Numbered from the stretch's first letter, positions 53,976 to 63,016 are shown. The stretch is DNA of 64,000 nt from JAHJKV01 sp963678135 (GCA_963678135.1 OY782667.1:496001-560000); one strand, 5' to 3'. Numbers and translations are program-made. The notes: a model not told the origin generated them from the sequence alone.

Positions 53976-55121
53976 TTAGAACTTAAACTGTGTGGTTTGA
54001 CGCCAAGTATAGTAAGCAGGATCACGGAAGTCATCAATCAGGTGTTCTGTGAACTCAAGACCACACTTCTCAAAGAAACGCTCCCAACCAATACGGCAAG
54101 CCCAGTCACCCAGACGTTCGTATTTATTAGCATCAGCAGCATAAGTATCAAGAATTTTCTTGATAGTATTAGTCATTGTAGGCCAGCGAGGAGGTTCGTT
54201 TGGAATAAACGGAACAACAACGCGAGAAAAAGCAGGACGGCTGATACGGTTGGATATTTTACCACCAACCATAAGAGCAACACCATCACCTTCTTTATCA
54301 GCAAGTGGCATAGCAGGACACATTGTGTAGCAGTTACCGCAGAACATACAACGTTCTTCTTTAACAGCTACAGTATTGTATTTTTCGCCATCAAGTTCAG
54401 TTTTTGTTGGACGAATAGCACCAGTAGGACAAGCTGCAACAGCCAAAGGAACTTCACAAATATTGTCAAGAATCTTGTGGTCAATCATAGGTGGTTTACG
54501 GTGAATGCCCAAGATAGCAATATCAGAGCAATGCACAGCACCACACATATTCAGGCAGCAAGCCATGGAAATGCGAACTGGAGCTGGCAAACGCATATTT
54601 TGAAATTCTTCAAAGCATGCATCCATGGTAGCTTTAACAGTACCAGAAGCATCAGTTGCCGGAGTGTGACAGTGTACCCAGCCTTGAGTGTGTACGATAT
54701 TGGTAACACCAGCACCAGTACCACCCACAGGGTATTTATGAGAGCCACCCTCAAACTTTTGATCATTGAGGTATTTTTTGAGTTCCAGAGCTTTTTCTTT
54801 AGAATCGACCATGAACTCAATATTGTTACGGGTAGTGAAACGCAAATTACCGCCACAGTATTCATCAGCGATTTTGCAGATTTCACGAATATGGGTCACA
54901 GACATAAGACGAGCACCACCGCAACGGATAGTGTATACTTCATCACCGGACTCGGCTTTGTGCATAAGCACACCAGGTTCCAAGATTTCATGATAGACCC
55001 ATTTACCAAAGTTCTTTTTAATGATTTCGGGCAGGAATTGCTCGAAATGCTTAGGACCGATGTCCGTTATACGGTTTTCCATCGGTTTTGCAGGATTATA
55101 TCCAGAAGAGATAAAAGCCAT
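53976..55121 (-). CDS. dsrB: Dissimilatory sulfite reductase beta subunit
   Basis: DsrB carries the catalytic siroheme of the cytoplasmic DsrAB enzyme that reduces sulfite. The 381-aa product has CCLNMCGAVHCSDIAILG for the siroheme-linked [4Fe-4S] cluster, a ferredoxin domain with CMFCGNCYTMCPAMPLA, and GGNLRFTTRNNIEFM in the substrate-pocket half. The length is normal. It is preceded by GGGAGG and lies 18 bases after dsrA. Confidence 0.98.
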   Translation of the reverse strand: MAFISSGYNPAKPMENRITDIGPKHFEQFLPEIIKKNFGKWVYHEILEPGVLMHKAESGDEVYTIRCGGARLMSVTHIREICKIADEYCGGNLRFTTRNNIEFMVDSKEKALELKKYLNDQKFEGGSHKYPVGGTGAGVTNIVHTQGWVHCHTPATDASGTVKATMDACFEEFQNMRLPAPVRISMACCLNMCGAVHCSDIAILGIHRKPPMIDHKILDNICEVPLAVAACPTGAIRPTKTELDGEKYNTVAVKEERCMFCGNCYTMCPAMPLADKEGDGVALMVGGKISNRISRPAFSRVVVPFIPNEPPRWPTMTNTIKKILDTYAADANKYERLGDWACRIGWERFFEKCGLEFTEHLIDDFRDPAYYTWRQTTQFKF

Positions 55122-55139
55122 TTCTTTTCCTCCCTTTTC

Positions 55140-56459
55140 TTACAACTGGTGACGTTTTCTGTAATCAGAGATATCGCGATCCCAACCACCCGCAACGTCT
55201 TCTGCTTTCCAGAAAATGTAGGGGTTATGGCGGGGTTCCTGAACCTGGCGGGCGTCAAAAGGAACACCAGCAGCCTTAATGATAGCTTGGAAGCCCATAC
55301 GCTTCATTGTTTCACCAAGACGTTCGCGGTTTTTGCCTTCTTCCATCCACAGATCCCAAATGCCTTCAACGATATCTTTAATTTCTTGATAATCGTTACC
55401 TTCATCAACAGGGACAAAAGGAACAAGCAGGGAACCCATTTGAGCACCATCAAGGATCGGAGCTTTTGCACCAACAAAGATGGAAGCACCAGTGTCTGTA
55501 CCAATACGCAAGGCACGGGGCATAGTATTGATACAATGCATGCAACGCACACATTCTTTAGTATCAATCGCCACTTTGCCGCCTTCATACTTGAATGCGC
55601 CAGAAGGGCAGAGTTCTACAACTTCTTTAACAATATCGAATTTACCCCAGTCACGACCAGCATGTGCGCCAGCATTAGGAGCAAGTTCACCGCCAACATA
55701 AGCAGCAACAGCTTCCTGATCAATGCGGATATCATCACGCCATGTTCCAATAACCGAGAAGTCAGAACGTGCAATGGAAGCGACGCAACCGTTAGGACAG
55801 CCGTCAAACTTAAACTTAAATTTGTAAGGGAAAGCTGGACGGTGCAGTTCGTCTTGGTACTCGTTTGTCATGTGATGGCAAAGAGCCTGTGTATCATAAC
55901 AAGCATATTCACAGCGAGATTTACCCAAGCAGGTAGCTGGGGTACGCAGGTTGGAACCAGAACCGCCAAGGTCGGTATCCAAATTGTGAGTCAATTCGTA
56001 AAAAATTTCCTCAAGCTGCGGTGTAGTGGTGCCTATAAAAACGATGTCACCAGTGGCACCGTGCATGTTGGTCAAACCAGAACCACGGAATTCCCACAAA
56101 TCGCAAAGAGATTTCAAAAATTCAGTGCTGTAGTATTTACCGGAAGGTTGGTTTACGCGAACAGTATGGAAATGTGCCACACCAGGGAACATTTCAGGTT
56201 GGTCGCAATACCGACCAATAACGCCACCGCCGTAACCAAATACGCCTACGATGCCGCCGTGCTTCCAGTGAGTCTCGCCGTCTTTGTAGGACAGCTCAAG
56301 AACACCAAGCAGATCATCAGGGCAATCGGCAGGAATCTGAAATTCAACACCTTTTTCGTTTTTCGCCCTGTTTTCACATTCTTGCTTGATGTCGGACACA
56401 AAGCTGGGCCACGGCCCGCTTTCCAGCTGGTCCAACAAGGGAGTTTTGTGTTTCGCCAT
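55140..56459 (-). CDS. dsrA: Dissimilatory sulfite reductase alpha subunit
   Basis: The 439-aa product (family about 437) has GGSGSNLRTPATCLGKSRCE, CYDTQALCH, KFDGCPNGCVASIARSDF (cluster and siroheme ligands) and a ferredoxin insert with CVRCMHCINTMPRAL. With DsrB it forms the terminal reductase of sulfate, sulfite or taurine-derived sulfite respiration. I start it at the ATG ending at 56459 because GGAGG lies upstream. The 230 bases before it, up to the terminator of the cytochrome gene, contain several inverted repeats and should hold its promoter. Confidence 0.98.
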   Translation of the reverse strand: MAKHKTPLLDQLESGPWPSFVSDIKQECENRAKNEKGVEFQIPADCPDDLLGVLELSYKDGETHWKHGGIVGVFGYGGGVIGRYCDQPEMFPGVAHFHTVRVNQPSGKYYSTEFLKSLCDLWEFRGSGLTNMHGATGDIVFIGTTTPQLEEIFYELTHNLDTDLGGSGSNLRTPATCLGKSRCEYACYDTQALCHHMTNEYQDELHRPAFPYKFKFKFDGCPNGCVASIARSDFSVIGTWRDDIRIDQEAVAAYVGGELAPNAGAHAGRDWGKFDIVKEVVELCPSGAFKYEGGKVAIDTKECVRCMHCINTMPRALRIGTDTGASIFVGAKAPILDGAQMGSLLVPFVPVDEGNDYQEIKDIVEGIWDLWMEEGKNRERLGETMKRMGFQAIIKAAGVPFDARQVQEPRHNPYIFWKAEDVAGGWDRDISDYRKRHQL

Positions 56460-56521
56460 TCCCTTAACCTCCATAAGATTTGATTAAGAAGTTTTCATCA
56501 ACCGAGTTATCGGGATACTCT

Positions 56522-56625
56522 TGCCTAACTAGGCATGAAGTAATCCCCATGCCTCGGAATTTTGCTACAAAACGATCTAAATAGATCATAATGATATCTT
56601 GAATGGTTAGCCGCCAGCCATTCAA
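56522..56625 (-). promoter_or_regulatory. dsrA upstream region with clustered inverted repeats
   Basis: Four palindromes lie within about 100 bases: TGCCTA-N2-TAGGCA (56522-56535), overlapping AGGCATG-N10-CATGCCT (56531-56554), GATCTA-N2-TAGATC (56574-56587), and TTGAATGG-N11-CCATTCAA (56599-56625). The two nearest dsrA could form alternative hairpins in the leader mRNA; the others look like operator sites. No regulator can be named from these alone. Confidence 0.5.
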
Positions 56626-56691
56626 ATTTGTGCAATTTAGCACAATGTCCTTTCATTCTTAAAGACAATACTAGTTATTTGTCAACTAAAA

Positions 56692-56720
56692 AAGCCACCC
56701 CCGTCAAACAGAGGTGGCTT
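56692..56720 (-). terminator. Terminator of the multiheme redox operon
   Basis: On the minus strand the stem AAGCCACC / GGTGGCTT, with a 13-base loop, is followed by six T. It starts about 25 bases after the cytochrome stop codon and separates the redox operon from dsrA, which therefore needs its own promoter. Confidence 0.85.
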
Positions 56721-56745
56721 TTTATTCGTATAAACTTCAGTATAT

Positions 56746-58914
56746 CTATTTTTTATCCAATCCAAGAGGGAGTTGTTTGAAACGTCCACCATACAGGATT
56801 GGATCGCCCTCGTAGCCCAATTTTTTGAAGTCAATATAGTCAGTAGTGCCTATCAATTCTTGCACGTCACGCCCTTGTGAATGCATATAGGCGAAGTCTG
56901 TTCCCTTTTGAGCGAGCTCACGGAACTTGATATTCCGTTTATCCTGATGACAGCGGTTACAAGTTTTTTCTTCAGTAAGGCTGGTATGACATTGTGCACA
57001 GGAAAGAGCCTGCTCACGAGGCATAACTTCATGCTCAATCCGCCAGTACATATCCGTCCTAGCCCATATGTATGAACCACTATAGGGTAAACCAGCTTTT
57101 TTCATGCCCTCTGTAAAGGCTTTTTGCCAATCCGTGCTTTTCCAGAAAGCCAGTTTATCTTCTTTATTATAAGGGAATAAATGCGGAACCAGCAAATAAC
57201 GATATTTGGCATCTGCCGGCTGTATACCAGACATAACCTTAAACGGGGTTATCTTGGAATGTGGATCTTGCATACTCCCAAGAGGTGCACTGATATTCGT
57301 AGGCTTTAATGCCAGTTTCTGTGCATCAGTGAGCTGTTCACCATCCTCAAAGAATCCACCGTCTTCATCAATAGTATCTCCTAGAATAACCCGTGTGGTA
57401 AATCCATTAAACCAAGCATACGAAGGCTTGGCAGATTCCTTCCAACGGAAGTTTCCTTTTTTCCAAAGATAATCAGGCTTACCGTATTTATCCTTATTCA
57501 CTTTGCGTTTTTTGTCGCCAGCAGAAGACCAATCCCACCAGACTTTTGTTGCCGCGCACTTGGAATATACCGGAGAATGGCAGGTATTGCAGCCTACTGT
57601 TTGGCAATGCTTATTCAGATGATAATCCAGCAAAGTATCTCCGTAGTGTGGCGTTGCAGTATGGCAATCCTCACATGCGCGAGAACCTTCAGCAACAGGT
57701 GCAGAAGAACTCCGCCCTGATATTTGATGGTTTTGGCTTTTGTGGCATTCCACGCATTGGAAGTCATAATCACCCATATGAACATCACAATTAGGCTTCG
57801 GCCAATTGAGCTCAGGGCTCATATCCGCGTGTTTTACGGCTTCTCCACCACCACCGCTAAAGTGGCAAACCCCACATGTTTTTCTGCTGGTAGGGCCTAC
57901 ATTTTTTGCTACATACACCAGATCGACCTTAGGATCAGGCATACCAGCTGCCGGAGGAGCTTTTTTATAGCTACCCGTGGTATCGTGGCAAACAAGGCAA
58001 TCAATATTTTCCTGCTTACTAAAATCAAACGAAGCATCTTTCCAGCCGTATCCTGCGTGGCAGGATGTGCAGCGAGCTTCATTGCTTATTGTCGATAGGC
58101 AAAAATTATTAAGCGTTGTTGTGCCTTTACCATCCATCACACTTTTACTCTTACCAGTGGTATATTTGGAAGGTCCACGCCACAGCCAATGCGCGGATTT
58201 TAGCATATCCTTGCCAGCTTCTGCATGGCAGCTCAGGCATTCTTGTGTTACTTCCTGTGGACTTGGGTTCTCAGAGAGTTTTACCAATTCTTTATGATCC
58301 ACTGGATTTTTATCATGACAAGCGACACAGCTTGTAGGCCCTTGTTGCATCTCTGCATGGCAACCCATACACTGTGCATGATAGGCTGCTTTCAAGCCAA
58401 TCCGTTCAGGGGCTTCGGGCTTAAATGCTTCTTGGTGACAAGAACGGCAAGCCAGTACTTCCGCAGTCTTAGCATCTGTATTTTTTACTTCTGCTGCTCT
58501 GTAATGATGGCAAGCAGCGCAGTCTCCATCTAGGGAAGCAGCATGTTTCGCGTGCATAAAACGCACAGCTCCATATTTGCCCTCATAGGTATCCACATAA
58601 GGACTTTCAAGGAGCAAATATTCATGCTCTATGTCTTTAACAGAAAGCCCAAGAGCCCGGAGTCGTTGTTGCCTCAAAGGCAAATCTTCTTGAAAAACTT
58701 CTTGAACAAAGGGATATATTTTACCCGATTGCTCGCGAGCTTTTTCTTGAGCGTGTGCCTTCCAGCCTGCAGGCATTGGAGCCTTATCTACTCTTGATTT
58801 TTCTATTTTTGTAGCAGAATCTGGCTGTGCGGTATCAGCTCCGGCCACAAGCGCAGTTACCAAAAGCGCAATCGCGAAGACTATGCATAGTCCTTGTATT
58901 TTTTTCTTATTCAT
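56746..58914 (-). CDS. Multiheme cytochrome c: cytochrome c3-like domain fused to an octaheme-tetrathionate-reductase-like domain
   Basis: The 722-aa exported protein (signal anchor residues about 8-26) contains thirteen CxxCH heme motifs. Four lie in the N-terminal part (first Cys near residues 132, 156, 182 and 196), spaced as in cytochrome c3. Nine follow: CLSCH near 226, which with the adjoining SAHWLWRG resembles the start of octaheme tetrathionate reductase (OTR), then CTSCH, CLVCH, CGVCH, CVECH, CEDCH, CNTCH, and CAQCH and CNRCH near the C-terminus. OTR-type enzymes reduce sulfur or nitrogen oxyanions, but in Ohc/Hmc-type complexes such cytochromes exchange electrons with periplasmic c3. 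It overlaps the NrfD-type gene by four bases and closes the operon. Substrate unknown. Confidence 0.85.
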   Translation of the reverse strand: MNKKKIQGLCIVFAIALLVTALVAGADTAQPDSATKIEKSRVDKAPMPAGWKAHAQEKAREQSGKIYPFVQEVFQEDLPLRQQRLRALGLSVKDIEHEYLLLESPYVDTYEGKYGAVRFMHAKHAASLDGDCAACHHYRAAEVKNTDAKTAEVLACRSCHQEAFKPEAPERIGLKAAYHAQCMGCHAEMQQGPTSCVACHDKNPVDHKELVKLSENPSPQEVTQECLSCHAEAGKDMLKSAHWLWRGPSKYTTGKSKSVMDGKGTTTLNNFCLSTISNEARCTSCHAGYGWKDASFDFSKQENIDCLVCHDTTGSYKKAPPAAGMPDPKVDLVYVAKNVGPTSRKTCGVCHFSGGGGEAVKHADMSPELNWPKPNCDVHMGDYDFQCVECHKSQNHQISGRSSSAPVAEGSRACEDCHTATPHYGDTLLDYHLNKHCQTVGCNTCHSPVYSKCAATKVWWDWSSAGDKKRKVNKDKYGKPDYLWKKGNFRWKESAKPSYAWFNGFTTRVILGDTIDEDGGFFEDGEQLTDAQKLALKPTNISAPLGSMQDPHSKITPFKVMSGIQPADAKYRYLLVPHLFPYNKEDKLAFWKSTDWQKAFTEGMKKAGLPYSGSYIWARTDMYWRIEHEVMPREQALSCAQCHTSLTEEKTCNRCHQDKRNIKFRELAQKGTDFAYMHSQGRDVQELIGTTDYIDFKKLGYEGDPILYGGRFKQLPLGLDKK

Positions 58915-60074
58915 GAGGTACGCTCCTGTGCTTGAGCCGAGAGTACGGGAAAGTAAGTAACAAAGACTCTATAGAGGAAAAAGATAGTAGCCACAGCTCC
59001 TAAGGTTATCAATATTTCTCCAATATTTGGATAATACGGATGGTCTGCGTAAGGAGCTTTGAAAGAAACCACAAACACATTGAACCTATTCAGCAGTACT
59101 CCTCCTACAATACATAAAGCCGCAGTAAAGAGCAGTCTACGGGATTTGCGTACCACAGGGAAAAGGAGCATAAACCAAGGTAGGATTACTCCAATAATTA
59201 CTTCTGCTAAAAAAGCATTGCTTTGCCCTGAGCCGTCCAGCAAAGTATGGTAGGCATCACGCGCAATTAAGTCTCCAAGTTTGATTGCCATATAAATGCC
59301 GAGAAGTATGATAGTAATTCTTGACAAAGGCGCGAGTATTTCCATTTCTGAATCAAGTTGAAGAGAACTGGTGGCAATAGTCGTTTCAACTATAACCATT
59401 GGGTACCCTACAGCAAAAGCAGAGGTCAGGAAAAGCAAAGGCAAATAAGGAGTATACCAAAGAGCTGAAACTTTAGTGGGAGCGATGGTGAGTAGCGTAC
59501 CAAGACTGGATTGATGCATACAAGAAAGCACCACTCCAAGAATGATGAAAACCCACATGCTTTTGTCCAAGGTACGATTCAAAAACGCCAAAACAGGGAT
59601 GCGCTCTCCTAAGCGTTCCGCCAGTACTGGAATAAATTCAATCCAAAGAACTGTAACATAGGCCATAACGCACATAGCTACTTCAAAAAGTGCAGAGTTA
59701 TGATTTTGGAAAAAAATAGGTTTCCAGATAGCCCATGAGCGTCCAATATCTATACACACGGCAATGGCTACAAAGGTATAGCCCAAAGCAGCGGTTAAAA
59801 GCGCAGGTCGAGTAATTGCTTCATAGTGATGCCTGCCGAGGATATGTGCCAAAAAAGCAGTGGTAAATCCTCCGGCAGCTAAAGCAACGCCAGAGGCCAC
59901 ATCTAAACCAATCCAAATACCCCAAGGGTAGCTGTTGTTAAGATTTGTAACCGCTGCCAATCCGCCAGTGTATCGAGCAATTAAAGCCAAGAGTCCAGCG
60001 AACATAAATGCCAGCATGACTAAAGTTCCCGGAGTCCAAAACGGTGTAGCAATGGGGCGAGGTGTATTATGCAT
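58911..60074 (-). CDS. NrfD/HmcC-type quinone-interacting membrane protein
   Basis: The 387-aa protein has about ten membrane helices and begins with WTPGTLVMLAFMFAGLLALI. The conserved YPWGIWIGLDVASGVALAAGGF is typical of HmcC/NrfD/PsrC proteins, where the quinol site lies near the periplasmic side. It passes electrons between the quinone pool and the ferredoxin and cytochrome subunits. The start ending at 60074 is chosen from three successive ATGs for its distance to AAGGAG. It overlaps the ferredoxin gene upstream by eight bases and the cytochrome gene by four. Confidence 0.92.
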   Translation of the reverse strand: MHNTPRPIATPFWTPGTLVMLAFMFAGLLALIARYTGGLAAVTNLNNSYPWGIWIGLDVASGVALAAGGFTTAFLAHILGRHHYEAITRPALLTAALGYTFVAIAVCIDIGRSWAIWKPIFFQNHNSALFEVAMCVMAYVTVLWIEFIPVLAERLGERIPVLAFLNRTLDKSMWVFIILGVVLSCMHQSSLGTLLTIAPTKVSALWYTPYLPLLFLTSAFAVGYPMVIVETTIATSSLQLDSEMEILAPLSRITIILLGIYMAIKLGDLIARDAYHTLLDGSGQSNAFLAEVIIGVILPWFMLLFPVVRKSRRLLFTAALCIVGGVLLNRFNVFVVSFKAPYADHPYYPNIGEILITLGAVATIFFLYRVFVTYFPVLSAQAQERTS

Positions 60075-60972
60075 CATCATTCTCCTTGCTCTTGGAACGG
60101 GAAGTGAAGCCCATCACAGCACCAAGTACACCAAAAAGAGCCAGCGGAGACCAGAGGTAGCTGAACAGTGAATGCTGTATAGTTTCCGGAGTTTGTGGCA
60201 TGGGACGTTCAGGTAAATTTTGGAAGCCAAGTTCTTCAAATTGTGTTCCTGCAATATACAGCCAACTTGTACCACCAACTTCTTTTTCCCCATAAACGTG
60301 ATCCACATATCGCGCAGGATCTTTGTCTATGCGTGTATGTGCCATCTTGAGCAAATCCTTACGCTTTCCAAAAGTAATCGCTTCTACTGGACAAATAGAG
60401 GCACAGCCAGGCTTGCCTCCTTGTTCAGAAATCCGCTCAAAGCAAAAAGTACATTTACGCACTCTTGGGGTAATGGGATCAGCGTATTCATAGGCCGGAA
60501 TTTCAAAAGGACAGGCAACCATACAGTAACGACAGCCAATGCACTTGCTGACATCATAATGTACTGCACCGTTTTCCTTTTTTTGCAGGGCACCGGTAAT
60601 GCAGGCTGAAGCGCAGGCAGGGTCTTGGCAGTGCATACATTGCACTTTGACAAAAGTGGGTAATAATTTATCCCGTTCGTCTATTTTTCCAGTATAATAT
60701 CTGTTGATTACCGTGAATGCATTTTGATCCGGTCGCCGTTTTGCATCCAAAACCGTAAGATCATCAAATTTATTTGTGGGTGCAGGCAGAGAATTTACTT
60801 CATTACAAGCCTGCTCACATTTGCGACATCCAATGCAACGAGTCAGGTCAACAAGACAGCCATAGGGATCGGGCGGAGCTTTGGATTGCCAAGCAAGAGC
60901 ATTGTCCGGCGAGGCAGAAGCCAGTGAAATAGCTCCTAATGCGCCCAAAAAAGAACGCCTAGAAACAGCCAT
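60067..60972 (-). CDS. HmcB-like periplasmic four-cluster ferredoxin
   Basis: The 301-aa protein has a twin-arginine signal (VSRRSFLGALGAISLA), four cysteine groups for [4Fe-4S] clusters (CIGCRKCEQAC, CMHCQDPACASAC, CIGCRYCMVAC, CTFC...CASIC), and a C-terminal membrane helix (SPLALFGVLGAVMGFTS) that anchors it from outside. This is the HmcB/DsrO/OhcB type. I start it at the ATG ending at 60972, behind AAGGAG. It opens the three-gene redox operon. Confidence 0.93.
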   Translation of the reverse strand: MAVSRRSFLGALGAISLASASPDNALAWQSKAPPDPYGCLVDLTRCIGCRKCEQACNEVNSLPAPTNKFDDLTVLDAKRRPDQNAFTVINRYYTGKIDERDKLLPTFVKVQCMHCQDPACASACITGALQKKENGAVHYDVSKCIGCRYCMVACPFEIPAYEYADPITPRVRKCTFCFERISEQGGKPGCASICPVEAITFGKRKDLLKMAHTRIDKDPARYVDHVYGEKEVGGTSWLYIAGTQFEELGFQNLPERPMPQTPETIQHSLFSYLWSPLALFGVLGAVMGFTSRSKSKENDDA

Positions 60973-61042
60973 ATTTTTTCTCCTTTTCACAGTATCTTTA
61001 AACCACTAGGAAGAAAATTAACACTTTTTCACATATAGTGCA

Positions 61043-61056
61043 TTGATGCTCGTCAA
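61043..61056. promoter_or_regulatory. Crp/Fnr-type operator between the redox operon and its divergent regulator
   Basis: TTGATGCTCGTCAA has the TTGA-N6-TCAA architecture of Crp/Fnr-family sites; one half reads like FNR (TTGAT), the other like HcpR (GTCAA). It lies in the 104-base space between the ferredoxin gene and the Crp/Fnr gene, 20 bases before the start of the latter. Autoregulation plus control of the redox operon is a likely reading. Confidence 0.5.
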
Positions 61057-61076
61057 TTTTTATGGAAAGAAAACGC

Positions 61077-61742
61077 ATGGATGTTTTTCAAGCTTTTCGA
61101 GCATTACCTTTTTTCAAAGATGTTGATGACCAAGATATACAGACCTTGGCTCAGTATGCTCTGCTCCGTAAACATGAAGCAGGCCAGCGGATTATCAGCC
61201 AAAAAGAAAACAAGCGCTCTTTTCATGTAGTACTTTCAGGGCAAGTAAAAATTTTCAAAACAAATGCATCAGGCAAAGAACAGACATTATATCTTGTTGA
61301 AGAAGGGCAACCTTTTTGTTTATGCACGGCTTTTGCCGAACAACCCTCTCCGGTAAATGCAGAAGCTCTTATTTTAAGCCAAGTAGCTTCAGTGCCTGCC
61401 TTACAGCTAGAAGAATTAGCCAAACGTGAACCACAATTTATGCTCAAAATGGTACAGACGCTTTCAAATCGTTTACTTGAAGCAATGGATATGGTCGAAT
61501 CTCTTGCTTTGCGAGGTATTCAGGAACGAGTGGCTAGTTTTTTATTACATGCAGAGTCCAGAGAAAGCACATCGCCCGGACAAGCGTTTCGACTCCCTGT
61601 GTCACATCGAGAAATGGCGAAAATTGTGGGTACAACTCCGGAAACAGTTTCCAGAGTAATTCAAAAATTTAATCGAGAAGGCATAATTCATACCACAGGA
61701 AGAACCATCACGATCCATGATCACCATGCTTTACGTTTTTAG
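61077..61742 (+). CDS. Crp/Fnr-family transcriptional regulator
   Basis: The 221-aa protein has a cyclic-nucleotide-binding-like sensor domain (HVVLSGQVKIFKTNASGKEQ, then LYLVEEGQPFCLCTAFAEQP), a dimer helix, and a C-terminal HTH (VSHREMAKIVGTTPETVSRVIQKFNREG). The N-terminal Cys cluster of FNR is absent; two cysteines occur in FCLC. It could sense heme, nitric oxide or another ligand. I prefer ATG 61077 (GGAAAG upstream) to the ATG five codons earlier. It is divergent from the redox operon and is its most likely regulator. Confidence 0.9.
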   Translation: MDVFQAFRALPFFKDVDDQDIQTLAQYALLRKHEAGQRIISQKENKRSFHVVLSGQVKIFKTNASGKEQTLYLVEEGQPFCLCTAFAEQPSPVNAEALILSQVASVPALQLEELAKREPQFMLKMVQTLSNRLLEAMDMVESLALRGIQERVASFLLHAESRESTSPGQAFRLPVSHREMAKIVGTTPETVSRVIQKFNREGIIHTTGRTITIHDHHALRF

Positions 61743-61793
61743 CTTTTCCCTAAAAAATTAAGAGAGAGCAAGCAATTCAAGATAGCTGCACGG

Positions 61794-62115
61794 TAGGGCA
61801 AACGCACTGAAATTTCAAAGCGAACACCTTCGTAATTATCCTATCCCCCTCTTGTCATCCTGCGCGTAAGTCGCAGGATCCAGTTCTTCTGTCTTCTCTT
61901 CTTCTTTTTCTCCTTCTCCTCCTTGTTTTCTTCCCTTGCTGGGTCAAGCCCTCATAGTCTGGCTCTGCTGGATTCTGCGACTTCGCGCAGAATGACGAAA
62001 AGGGAGGTACTGTCATGCTGGGTCAAGTCCTCATAGCTCGGCTCTGCTGAACTGTCGCGACTTACGCGCTTGAGTGACAGGGGAGGTACGTTACACAACG
62101 AAGAAAAATGGCAGT
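61794..62115. repeat. MITE-like intergenic repeat, copy F
   Basis: It starts TAGGGCAAACGCACTGAAAT and has the left arm GTCATCCTGCGCGTAAGTCG (61855) and two inverse arms (TTCTGCGACTTCGCGCAGAA near 61974 and TGTCGCGACTTACGCGCTTG near 62053). The central part closely matches copy E. The mirrored right terminus is missing; the end is approximate and borders the SPOR-domain gene. It accounts for almost all of the 381-base gap. Confidence 0.8.
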
Positions 62116-62123
62116 GAAACTCG

Positions 62124-63002
62124 CTATAAAGCAAGTTTTTTATCCATCATTACGGGTTTTTCTTTGGTTATATTCTGAATAGCCTCACGCACCGGGCGAG
62201 TTTGGCTGGGAGTGCAAGTACAAAACACGCGAACTCTGTACCATTTAGAATTTTCTTTTCCAATAGCACGAACCCTTGCATCTAGGCCTTGCTCCTTAAA
62301 TCGTTCAGTCAGCATAATAGCTGCTCGTTCATTCTTAAAAGCAGCAGCTTGATAAGTATAGTGATAGACTTTTTCTCCAGATTTTGGAGTCTGCAAAGCA
62401 TTTTGAGCTGCAACTTGCCCTGCCGGTTCTGCTGTTTGTATCTCTTGTTCTGCTGTTTGTGTACTCATCTTTTGAGGGCTTTCTGGTCTTTTTTCTTGAG
62501 CTTTTTCTATCGTATTATTCTCTGGCGTATTATTCTCTGGCGTATTTTTTTCTGGTGTATTGTTTTCTGGTGTATTGTTTTCTGGTGTATTTTTTTCTGT
62601 CTGTGCATTGGCAGTAGTTTGTACGGAGCTCTGCTCTATGTTTGCTGCTTTTTGCTCTTTTTTGTCTGCTTGCCCTTGTTCTTTTGTCTTCTCTTCTGCA
62701 ACTGGACTTGCAGATGGGTTCACAGATTTATCTATTGTATCTTGGTAACTTAATTCTTCTGGTTTTAATACCTCAGACCTAGCTTGAGGCAAACTTTGTG
62801 TCTGTTGCTGCATTTCATTTTGGGCTACTGCTTGCACATTCGGTGCAACAGGTAAATATCCTCTACCCACAAGGACTCCAAAGAGAAAAAATATGGTTAA
62901 AATAAAAATCCCACTTAAGCAGACCCAAATCACATCTGATACAGTCATAACAAAACTATAGGATTTTCTATCTCTTCTGACCATATTCGTAGCGTTTTTC
63001 AT
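62124..63002 (-). CDS. SPOR-domain membrane protein
   Basis: The 292-aa protein has a membrane helix (about residues 19-42), a long low-complexity periplasmic linker rich in Gln, Glu, Thr, Pro and Asn, and a C-terminal SPOR domain (about 210-285: VYHYTYQAAAFKNERAAIML, KENSKWYRVRVF). SPOR domains bind denuded peptidoglycan at division sites; the layout is like DedD or FtsN. The start ending at 63002 follows AAGGAG. It lies 14 bases after argS, so the two are co-transcribed. The linker contains a tandem pentapeptide repeat. Confidence 0.88.
   Translation of the reverse strand: MKNATNMVRRDRKSYSFVMTVSDVIWVCLSGIFILTIFFLFGVLVGRGYLPVAPNVQAVAQNEMQQQTQSLPQARSEVLKPEELSYQDTIDKSVNPSASPVAEEKTKEQGQADKKEQKAANIEQSSVQTTANAQTEKNTPENNTPENNTPEKNTPENNTPENNTIEKAQEKRPESPQKMSTQTAEQEIQTAEPAGQVAAQNALQTPKSGEKVYHYTYQAAAFKNERAAIMLTERFKEQGLDARVRAIGKENSKWYRVRVFCTCTPSQTRPVREAIQNITKEKPVMMDKKLAL
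62511..62600 (-). repeat. Six 15-base in-frame tandem repeats in the SPOR-domain gene
   Basis: Six units of 15 bases run without gap and encode repeated N-T-(P/I)-E-(N/K). Two neighbouring pairs are identical or nearly so. The unit is a multiple of three, so gain or loss of copies would change linker length without breaking the frame. Confidence 0.85.
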
Positions 63003-63016
63003 ATTCCATCTTCTCC

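Noticed and set aside
53997..56483. Long open frame (over 800 codons) on the plus strand across dsrA and dsrB
   Set aside because: It is exactly antisense to two certain genes, has unusual Thr/Phe/Asn-rich composition and no domain I recognise. Codon bias on the real strand explains the lack of stops.
12666..62115. CRISPR array from the recurring short inverted arms
   Set aside because: The repeats are kilobases apart, longer than CRISPR repeats and without regular spacers; no cas gene is present.
62289..62753. Plus-strand frame rich in Phe, Leu and Cys opposite the SPOR-domain gene
   Set aside because: It is the mirror of the repeat-rich linker; the SPOR protein on the other strand has a start, signal and domain.
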